Shown: piece after piece, positions 10,763 through 18,494 of the stretch
Numbering within the stretch: the first letter of the stretch is position 1
Layout of the letters: each line of letters starts with the position of its first letter
From: an uncultured Bacilli bacterium
GTDB taxonomy: Bacteria > Bacillota_I > Bacilli_A > RF39 > UBA660
Direction: 5' to 3'
DNA length: 42,419 nucleotides
Assembly: GCA_947624705.1 (NCBI GenBank)
Contig: CANQLL010000004.1
Location: forward strand, 1 to 42,419
Notes under the pieces: model-generated
Databases searched by the model: none
What the model was told of the DNA's origin: nothing
What the model saw: only the letters and a program-made list of their open reading frames with translations
Program-made: the position numbers and the translations under genes

Positions 10763-11170
10763 CTAATTTTCAATTAATTCTTCTTTTGATATTCTTTCTA
10801 ATGCTTCTATATTTAAAATTTTATATAACTCTTGATAATATTTTACTAGTTCATCAGCTGGCATTTTAGTAATTTTAGTTTCAAATTGAGCTTCTTCAAT
10901 TTTTATTGGCATTTCTATTCTGATATATGATTTATATTTTAATCCTAATTCTTTCCAATTTTTTATTAATATTCTTTTATAAGAATCTTTTTGGGTAGTT
11001 AATTTAAAAACATGATAATTTCTTTTATCCTCTTCCACTATTAAACCACGGCCATCATCTAGAATTAGAACTGGTCTTTTTTGAATTTTAACATTAATAT
11101 CCTTATTCACATCATAATAAATTATAGGTATTGATACAAGCCAGATATCCCCTATTACTGGCTTTTTCAT
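10763..11170 (-). CDS. PemK/MazF-like toxin candidate
   Basis: GDIWLVSIPIIYYD...IQKRPVLILDD fits the PemK/MazF-like beta-barrel start; 4-nt overlap (ATGA) with the upstream small ORF. Confidence 0.6.
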   Translation of the reverse strand: MKKPVIGDIWLVSIPIIYYDVNKDINVKIQKRPVLILDDGRGLIVEEDKRNYHVFKLTTQKDSYKRILIKNWKELGLKYKSYIRIEMPIKIEEAQFETKITKMPADELVKYYQELYKILNIEALERISKEELIEN

Positions 11171-11370
11171 ATATTATCACATCCTTTTTTTAAATCCTTT
11201 TCAGTTATCCCTAATTTAGCCAAGAATTTTTTTACTTTTTTTTCATCCGAAGCTGATTTAGTAAATTTATGACATTTTATATTTTTTAAACTTTTATTAT
11301 AATCAGAATAAGACAAGCCTAAAAGCTTAGCACATTCTTTTTGAGATTCAATATACTCTTTTTTATTCAT
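11167..11370 (-). CDS. Small antitoxin-like protein paired with the PemK/MazF-like ORF
   Basis: MNKKEYIESQKECAKLLGLSYSDYNKSLKNIKCHKFTKSASDEKKVKKFLAKLGITEKDLKKGCDNI; start moved to ATG 11370 behind AGAGGTGATTCTA. Confidence 0.6.
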   Translation of the reverse strand: MNKKEYIESQKECAKLLGLSYSDYNKSLKNIKCHKFTKSASDEKKVKKFLAKLGITEKDLKKGCDNI

Positions 11371-11470
11371 TAGAATCACCTCTCGTATAATTTAAAAAAA
11401 TATTTATTTCATAATTGTATTAACATTATTACACTACTTAAAACCTTAGTCAACATAAATTTTAAAAAAT

Positions 11471-11506
11471 CTTAAAAAAATTCCTACATAAGAAATTAGG
11501 AATTTT
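11471..11506 (-). terminator. Terminator downstream of the virD4-like gene
   Basis: AAAATTCCTA-N10-TAGGAATTTT stem, then T-rich on the minus strand. Confidence 0.75.
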
Positions 11507-11517
11507 AAAAATATATT

Positions 11518-13746
11518 TTATTCGTCCCCAAAGAAATCATCAAAGAATTCATCATCAGAAACAACATGTTCATCGACTATCACACTATCATTATCAACAT
11601 TTATATTTGGTTTAGGTTGTGTTTTGATTTCTGGTGTTGTTGTTTTTTCTTGGGGTTTTTCCGGTTTCAAAGAAGAATTTAAATCAATAGAAGGAAAATC
11701 AATTTTAGTTTCTTTTGGTTTTTCTTCTTTAATTTCTATAGAAGGTAAAGCTGGTTGTTCTTGAGCTTTGATTTTTTCCATTTCTTTTTTCTTCTCTTCT
11801 TCTTCTTTTTCAATTTTAGCTATTTGGGCATCGATATCTTTAATCATAGCATCAATATCCATTGGTGTTTTATTAGCTAAATTAGGTAAACCTCCAGCCA
11901 TGGGATTACTAAAATTAGGCATACCCATTGGACTTCCTCCAAAGCCACCAGGCATGGACATATTTGGCATGCCAAACATTCCTCCACCCATTGGGTTATT
12001 ATTAAAGTTTTGACCTTCTTCAGCCATTTTCTTTCTTTTTTCTTCTTTAACAAATTCTTTTATATCAAAAATTTTAATTGTTTTAACAGGTCGAGTATAA
12101 AATTCGGATTTTTCATATTTTTTCATTCCCTCTAAGTTATAAGAAGGAACTAATTTAGTTTTAAAAGGATTCATTCTCGCCTTTAAAATAATTACTTCAT
12201 TCATTTTCATTTTCTGTAAATCGGTTACGGTAACTAGTGGTTTTTCAGCTAAACCCTTATCTTTATCTTTAGGTTTTTTTACGCCACATAATTTACTTAT
12301 TTCTTCTAAGGCTTTTAATTCTGTGGTTAATAGATAAATTAAATTACCACAGTTAGACCGAATAGTTTGGGCGTCATTTTCACCATAAACATCATTTAAT
12401 TGAGCAAAGTTCTGAATAATAAAAGTAAAACGAATATCCCGACTTCTAGCGGCGGTTACCATGCTTGTAACATCTTTTAAAGGTGGCATGTTAGCAAACT
12501 CATCTAGAATAAAGTTTGTCCGATATTTTAAACGACCACCCGGTTGTTTATAAGCCTCATCAATTAAGGTTTCATAAAGTTGTTTTATAAAAATTGTCGC
12601 TAAGCCATGATAAGTTGTTTTTTCATCATGAATAACAATAAAAACCGCTGATTTTTGTTTACCGATACTGCGCATGTCAAAGTCGGTAAAAGAAAGCATT
12701 TCACTTAAATTCTTCTGCGCTGCGAAAATTCTAATCTTTTGGCGGAACGTTGATAATTGTCCACCTTGGGTATCTTTAGGAGCATTAATAACGTTTGAAG
12801 CATAAACATAAGGAGTAGAATTTTCACCTTTCATTGAAAAATATTCTTTAATATAAGTTGAAGTAGCAAAACGTTCTTCTCCTTGAGTAGTCATAATATA
12901 AATTGAATTTATATTTACTTCTTCTTCTTTACCATCTTCAAATAATCCTAAAACACAACCAGAAAAGTAATCGGCAGCGGAGTTTTGCCAGAATGGATCA
13001 GCATTACTATTTTTTTCTTTTAAGATATTATTTGATACGTCTTCTAGTAGTTCTGTTGCTTTATCCACATTACCCTCTTTATATAATTGATATGGTAAAG
13101 TTAGGGGATTCCAAGAGCTACCTTTAATCGGATCACGGAAATTTAAAACAATAACATTATAACCCTTTTCTTTTAACATCGCCGCATGGTTTTTATAAAT
13201 TTCGCCTTTTGGATCGGTTAAAACCATACTTTCCCCTTTTTTAGCTAAAGATGTAACTAAAGGGTCAACAACACTAGTTGTTTTACCAGAAGCCGTAGCT
13301 CCAACAACTAAAGTATGGTTTTCGCTATTATCGACATACCACTCTTTTTTATTCATTAATAGAACGACACCGGCAGCGTCAGTTGTATCAGAATCAATCA
13401 TTACCTTTTTAACCCCAAAAGCACTTTTCATTTCTTTTTCGGTGGCAAAACGGGAATATTCATTTTCATCTTTTTTCTTAACCGAAAGGCCTATACCACT
13501 ACCTTTTTCTTTATCAAATATATAAGAAGAAACACTAGCAAAAATAACAATTAAAACAATAGCAAACATGATAATTGTTACTGGTAAATAAGTAGTTGTA
13601 AAAGCTTCAATTGGATTTAATCCATAAAATGTTCCTGTTGTAGCAAATGAAGAAAAGTTTAAAACAGCTATACAACATAAATAGAATAAAAATATACAAA
13701 ATATAATAAAGATTACTAAATCTTTTGGGGATATTCTAAATTTCAT
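11518..13746 (-). CDS. VirD4/TraG-family T4SS coupling ATPase with disordered Met/Gly-rich and acidic C-terminal tail
   Basis: N-terminal TM helices, Walker A VVGATASGKTTSVVDPLV, NFILDEFANMPPLKDVTSMVTAARSRDIRFTFIIQNFAQL; tail NNPMGGGMFGMPNMSMPGGFGG...DDEFFDDFFGDE. Confidence 0.92.
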   Translation of the reverse strand: MKFRISPKDLVIFIIFCIFLFYLCCIAVLNFSSFATTGTFYGLNPIEAFTTTYLPVTIIMFAIVLIVIFASVSSYIFDKEKGSGIGLSVKKKDENEYSRFATEKEMKSAFGVKKVMIDSDTTDAAGVVLLMNKKEWYVDNSENHTLVVGATASGKTTSVVDPLVTSLAKKGESMVLTDPKGEIYKNHAAMLKEKGYNVIVLNFRDPIKGSSWNPLTLPYQLYKEGNVDKATELLEDVSNNILKEKNSNADPFWQNSAADYFSGCVLGLFEDGKEEEVNINSIYIMTTQGEERFATSTYIKEYFSMKGENSTPYVYASNVINAPKDTQGGQLSTFRQKIRIFAAQKNLSEMLSFTDFDMRSIGKQKSAVFIVIHDEKTTYHGLATIFIKQLYETLIDEAYKQPGGRLKYRTNFILDEFANMPPLKDVTSMVTAARSRDIRFTFIIQNFAQLNDVYGENDAQTIRSNCGNLIYLLTTELKALEEISKLCGVKKPKDKDKGLAEKPLVTVTDLQKMKMNEVIILKARMNPFKTKLVPSYNLEGMKKYEKSEFYTRPVKTIKIFDIKEFVKEEKRKKMAEEGQNFNNNPMGGGMFGMPNMSMPGGFGGSPMGMPNFSNPMAGGLPNLANKTPMDIDAMIKDIDAQIAKIEKEEEEKKKEMEKIKAQEQPALPSIEIKEEKPKETKIDFPSIDLNSSLKPEKPQEKTTTPEIKTQPKPNINVDNDSVIVDEHVVSDDEFFDDFFGDE

Positions 13747-13795
13747 TTACTAGGCCTCCATTTAAATTTATTATACAATAATTTTCTTACTTTTA

Positions 13796-14476
13796 CTATT
13801 CATATTTACGATTTTTATATTTAAATAAAATTATTATTAAGATTAAAAAAGCAAATACAGTTATAGAAATTATAATTAAACTTAATTTAGTATTATTTTC
13901 CGGAACTTCTGTACTACTGGCTTTGGTAGAATTTAAAATAATGGGTTTATTATTAGCATTATTTCTGGTTATATTCCATGTATAAACATTACCAGTTACT
14001 TTATCAGCATTATGTTCACTAATTAATTTATCAGTTTTAATATTTATTTGCACATCATCTAAACTAATATATTTTTCAAAACATAAAAATTTAGATGAAG
14101 TAGAAATATTTAAAGTTTCCCCCTCATTAAAATAAATAGTTTCATAACATGTATTTATAATATTTCCTTCTTTAAATTGATCTTTAGGAAAATTATAATC
14201 TAAAGTAAAATCGACATTTTCAGCTGTACTATTATCATTAAAATTATAATATTCTAAATCAGGATTATAAGTATAAACATCAGGTTCTTGATGATTAACA
14301 TAAGCCTCGACATAACCAGAAAAATTCTTTAAGGTTGAAAAATATTCATTAGTAGAATTATTTTCAAGTACTTGCATTTTTTCAAAGGCTTCACTTCCTG
14401 TTAAATCTAAATCATATTTAACACTACAACCTGATATTAAAAACAAACTAATAATTAATAATATTATTTTTTTCAT
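13796..14476 (-). CDS. Lipoprotein with C-terminal TM (LppM-like topology)
   Basis: Lipobox LISGC near the N-terminus, 'SVKYDLDLTGSEAFEKM', C-terminal helix LSLIIISITVFAFLILIIILFKYKNRKYE. Confidence 0.7.
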   Translation of the reverse strand: MKKIILLIISLFLISGCSVKYDLDLTGSEAFEKMQVLENNSTNEYFSTLKNFSGYVEAYVNHQEPDVYTYNPDLEYYNFNDNSTAENVDFTLDYNFPKDQFKEGNIINTCYETIYFNEGETLNISTSSKFLCFEKYISLDDVQINIKTDKLISEHNADKVTGNVYTWNITRNNANNKPIILNSTKASSTEVPENNTKLSLIIISITVFAFLILIIILFKYKNRKYE

Positions 14477-15822
14477 TTAACACCTCGTTCATAGTAAGAA
14501 CTCATATCAATGATTTCATTATCACTTCTACCACCGCCTTTAAAATCCATTGTGGTAGTACGCATACCGTCTTTAAGACCAGCGGCCTCGGCAATAGTAT
14601 ATTTTTGGGCAGCCTCATCAACCCCGACAATCATGATAATGTGACCTTCATGATGAATTAAATCTCCTGGTTTAGCTACAAAATTAGAAGAAGCCATGTT
14701 ATAAGTTTGACCATAGGCAGGAAAATCTTCTGATGTAGTTAAAGGAAAATCATAACCGGCATTATAAATGGCCCAAGAAACAAAACCACTACAATCTAGA
14801 CCATCATAAGGATAAGCTAAACCAGAATTATTATATTGGGGATTAGCTAACTTAGCTCCCCAATTACCACTAGCTAAAGTTATTTTCCCACTATGACCGC
14901 CACCCCAAAGATAAGGAAGACGAATATGATAATTATCACATAAATCACTCGTAATTCCTAAAGCTGCTACTACCACCGCTTCTCGGGTTTTTAAACCCGC
15001 AGCATTAATCGCCGCTTGTAAATCGCTATTAAACTGATCAATTGAACTATTATTTTCCGCTAGAGTCTCACTTAAAGTTTTATCTTGTAATTGCGGACAG
15101 GACTCCGTTGTTTTGGTTGAACCAAAACTAGTAGAAGAATTTCCTCCACCGCTACTTCCTCCACCGGAACCATTATCATCAGCCGCAGCTGCTGCTACGA
15201 TAGCAAATAAGAAAATCAAACCAAGAACAAAAATACCAAAGCCACCTATAATTAAAAATACAATAGGATTTTTCTTTATTATATTAAGTAAAGTTTTTTT
15301 TGCAAAACCTTGAATGGGATCTGACGAACCTTTTGAATTTGTTTCTTGGGAAGATTCTTTATTATTTTTTTCCTCATCAGGAGCACTTTGAGGATTTTGT
15401 TCTTCCTTTTTTGGAGAATCTAAATCATCTTTAGCCGGCAAACCTTGCATATGATTAGGAATCATACTATTAGCTCTTTTTGGACTAGCAAGACTTGTCT
15501 TATTTCCCCCTAAAGCTCTTTTTGCTCCAATTGCCCCAGTGATGGCATCGGTAACTCCACTTTCTGCTAAAGTATTAGATACATCTTGAATTTGCTTTTG
15601 CGTTTTCTTACTAGTTGGTAAACCTAACGTTACTGATTTAGTTAAGTGCTTACCCATTGCTTCAGTTGCTTTTCCAAAGGTGAGAGTATCAGCTACTTGA
15701 GCAGCTTTACCTATTGTACTTACAACAGGAACACCAGAACCAGCCGCAATATCAACCGCAGCTCTAGCATTCTTTACATTATTTTGTTCATTACGTTGCT
15801 TTTCATTTACATTGTTATCCAT
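14473..15822 (-). CDS. NlpC/P60 cell-wall hydrolase with N-terminal cytoplasmic segment and TM (T4SS VirB1-like role)
   Basis: YLWGGGHSGK...GLDCSGFVSWAIYNAGYDFP...KPGDLIHHEGHIIMIVG; TM IVFLIIGGFGIFVLGLIFLFAIVAAAAA. Confidence 0.88.
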   Translation of the reverse strand: MDNNVNEKQRNEQNNVKNARAAVDIAAGSGVPVVSTIGKAAQVADTLTFGKATEAMGKHLTKSVTLGLPTSKKTQKQIQDVSNTLAESGVTDAITGAIGAKRALGGNKTSLASPKRANSMIPNHMQGLPAKDDLDSPKKEEQNPQSAPDEEKNNKESSQETNSKGSSDPIQGFAKKTLLNIIKKNPIVFLIIGGFGIFVLGLIFLFAIVAAAAADDNGSGGGSSGGGNSSTSFGSTKTTESCPQLQDKTLSETLAENNSSIDQFNSDLQAAINAAGLKTREAVVVAALGITSDLCDNYHIRLPYLWGGGHSGKITLASGNWGAKLANPQYNNSGLAYPYDGLDCSGFVSWAIYNAGYDFPLTTSEDFPAYGQTYNMASSNFVAKPGDLIHHEGHIIMIVGVDEAAQKYTIAEAAGLKDGMRTTTMDFKGGGRSDNEIIDMSSYYERGVK

Positions 15823-15839
15823 ACCTCATCGCCCTGTTT

Positions 15840-17627
15840 CTATAGTCCTCCTCCACTTCCAAAGGAATCTAATTCTTCTTGAGTTAAAATAACATTAATC
15901 TGCATTCTTCTACTTCCACAAACAAATAATGCTTCACCTTGATTAAAATATTTTATTCTTTCTTTTTCATTATCATTTAAATCAACTAACATCGCTAAAT
16001 CATCAACCGCTTGTTTTCTTAATCCCATTATTAAATAATATGAAGCATTATCAAATATCGCTTTACCATGCACAATAATATTTGAGGCAGCAAAGTCAGT
16101 TGGTTGTTGCGTTATAATAATTGTTCCGGTATTATACTTTCTACTCCGTCTTTGAATCTGCGCTAAGAATTCGGCCCCAAGTTCATTCCGTCCAGAAAGT
16201 AAAACGTGAGCTTCATCGACCATCATAATAGTATTTAAACTTTTATCCAAACATAAACCCCATGCATATTTTAAGATATTAAAGAATAAAGCATTTCGAA
16301 TATTTTCATCACTATTCATTAATTCTCGAATATTAAAAACGATATGATTACTATTAATTTGAATAGTTGTATGACCGGTAAAATAATATCTTAACTCTTT
16401 TACTAAAGGTCGTACTCGAAGCTCTAGTCTTTCCATAATATCGCGTTCTTGGGTCGCTTCTGGCATAGATAAAATTCTTCCTTTAATCGTCGCATAAACA
16501 TCATCAAAAGTTGGATAATCAGCACTCGTTAATTGCGAAAAATCAGTATCAAAATCAATTTTATATCTTTTATAAGTATCTTGAATAACTTCACTAAACA
16601 TTGTTAAAACATCATCTTCAATAGAAGGAGTATAATATTTCATAAAAGCTTTTAAAGATTGTAAAGTTCGCGTTAGAATTGTATATCCTAAACCTTGGGC
16701 AATTTCATCTTCATCAGCATCAACTACTATTTCTAAAGGGTTGATCATTCCAAAATCTCCACCCTTACCTAAATCAATGAAATCTCCTCCAAGGTTTCTT
16801 GTCATTTCTTCTAGTTCACCTTCAGGATCAATAGCGACAATTTTATAACTATTACGAATATGAGTACGAAGTAATAATTTCGCTGCTGTTGACTTACCAC
16901 TACCAGATGTACCTAAAATAATCATGTTGGCATTATTACGATTATGCTCTTTTTTAATTTGATACAAAAATTGATTAAATAAAACTACTCCCCCACTAAA
17001 ATCTACTCCCAGTAAAGTAGCATATCCTGGATCTTTGATACTATCAAAGACAAAAGGGTACATTGCAGCGACGGTAGGAGAAGGAATTGGGGTACCAATT
17101 CTTTCTTCGATATCTTGTTTAGGAAAAATCGGTAACATTGATTTTAAAACTTTTTCTTGTTCAAACATCAAAGGAATACCCCGCATTCCTAAAGCATCTA
17201 AGAACGAACGAACTTGAATTTTTTTCATATCTAATTGTTCTTTACTATCAGCCGTAATCATAATGTGCATTTGAAAATCGAAAATACGCGATTGCGTTGC
17301 GGCGAGCATAGAAACAAATTGTTCAATAGATTCATAGTCTTGGCGAATTCTTTCTTGTATAGTATGATCTCTTTCATGTTGATATCTTTCTTTTAAATCA
17401 GCTATTTCTTTATTTAACATTCTAGACATAGTTGAAAATTCAATCGGAATATGTTTTATAACAACTTTTACTCCGGAAATACTGGTTAAATTTGATAAAT
17501 AACCATGTTGAATGTATTTAGGAAAACTAACTATAGTTAAAATAGTCGCATATTTAGCACTAATCATAAACTCCGAAGGATGTTTAAATAATAAACCCTT
17601 TGGCGCAATTTCACTTTTTAAACTCAT
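15840..17627 (-). CDS. VirB4/TraE-like T4SS ATPase, ATPase part
   Basis: Walker A IILGTSGSGKSTAAKLLLR, Walker B TIMMVDEAHVLLSG, IIITQQPTDF. Confidence 0.9.
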   Translation of the reverse strand: MSLKSEIAPKGLLFKHPSEFMISAKYATILTIVSFPKYIQHGYLSNLTSISGVKVVIKHIPIEFSTMSRMLNKEIADLKERYQHERDHTIQERIRQDYESIEQFVSMLAATQSRIFDFQMHIMITADSKEQLDMKKIQVRSFLDALGMRGIPLMFEQEKVLKSMLPIFPKQDIEERIGTPIPSPTVAAMYPFVFDSIKDPGYATLLGVDFSGGVVLFNQFLYQIKKEHNRNNANMIILGTSGSGKSTAAKLLLRTHIRNSYKIVAIDPEGELEEMTRNLGGDFIDLGKGGDFGMINPLEIVVDADEDEIAQGLGYTILTRTLQSLKAFMKYYTPSIEDDVLTMFSEVIQDTYKRYKIDFDTDFSQLTSADYPTFDDVYATIKGRILSMPEATQERDIMERLELRVRPLVKELRYYFTGHTTIQINSNHIVFNIRELMNSDENIRNALFFNILKYAWGLCLDKSLNTIMMVDEAHVLLSGRNELGAEFLAQIQRRSRKYNTGTIIITQQPTDFAASNIIVHGKAIFDNASYYLIMGLRKQAVDDLAMLVDLNDNEKERIKYFNQGEALFVCGSRRMQINVILTQEELDSFGSGGGL

Positions 17628-17628
17628 A

Positions 17629-18183
17629 TTAACTAATCACCGTCCCTAAAGTGGTAGTAGCTCCCCCATTTAAGAAATTATCTAAAAGCATTCGTAAATC
17701 GGAATTAGAAGCTTGAGCGGAGTTAACCCCCGCATTTGCCAGACCACTAATTAAATTATGTAATCTTTTTTGAATAATATCTTGTTTTTTCTCTTTAAAT
17801 AAAATGTAATATTCCGTATCAACGACACTAAGTTCATTACTCATAAACATATTAGCTTTGTTAATATCTTGATCAATTAATTTTCTTATCTCCGGATTTA
17901 AAGTTTTACTATATAAAACTTGTAACTGAGATAAATATAAATTAATATCAACGGGTCTATCGGCTATAACTAACCAAAATTCAAAATCAATTGTATTGTA
18001 AAAATTACGCATCCCAAATATTACATTATTTTGGGTTTGCTGATCGAGAATAAATATATCTTTTGATTCAATCTTAATTCCCGTGACATATTGACCATTA
18101 TCCAGTTCAATCATTCCATTCATGATACTTTTAACAGGAACCCAATCTTCAGAATATTTTGAAATACTAGCGTTTTTTGCCAT
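17629..18183 (-). CDS. VirB4-like N-terminal domain encoded as a separate ORF
   Basis: SEDWVPVKSIMNGMIELDNGQYVTGIKIESKDIFILDQQTQNNVIFGMRNFYNTIDFEFWLVIADRPVDINLYLSQL resembles the N-terminal domain of single-chain Gram-positive VirB4 proteins; 1-nt gap to the ATPase ORF. Confidence 0.7.
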   Translation of the reverse strand: MAKNASISKYSEDWVPVKSIMNGMIELDNGQYVTGIKIESKDIFILDQQTQNNVIFGMRNFYNTIDFEFWLVIADRPVDINLYLSQLQVLYSKTLNPEIRKLIDQDINKANMFMSNELSVVDTEYYILFKEKKQDIIQKRLHNLISGLANAGVNSAQASNSDLRMLLDNFLNGGATTTLGTVIS

Positions 18184-18478
18184 TTACACACCAACCTCTC
18201 CAATAATACTTTCTGTTTCTCACAAAGTAAAACGAATATATATTATGTAATAATGTCATCATATTATGATAATTCGGAACTGGCATTACTAGGAATGCCG
18301 AAATTAAAGCCGGAAGTAAATCTAAAATTGTAACAAATAAATTGCCAGTTCGAATTGTAAATAATAAGATAAGAGTTAAGATACAGCCAATTGTAAAAAT
18401 TACTAAATCAATCGGATTGAAAAAACCTAAAATTAATTTGGATTTTTTGGAATTAGCCGGTATAAGATAATTTCCCAT
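18167..18478 (-). CDS. PrgI/VirB3-like small membrane protein
   Basis: 103 aa, two TM segments, position directly before VirB4; overlaps the next gene by 17 bp. Confidence 0.75.
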   Translation of the reverse strand: MGNYLIPANSKKSKLILGFFNPIDLVIFTIGCILTLILLFTIRTGNLFVTILDLLPALISAFLVMPVPNYHNMMTLLHNIYSFYFVRNRKYYWRGWCVNGKKR

Positions 18479-18494
18479 TTTATTCCTCCTCTAA

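Noticed and set aside
11768-13127. Plus-strand ORFs opposite virD4 (11768-12013, 12903-13127)
   Set aside because: Antisense to a well-supported coding frame; composition reflects the repetitive Met/Gly tail and AT bias.
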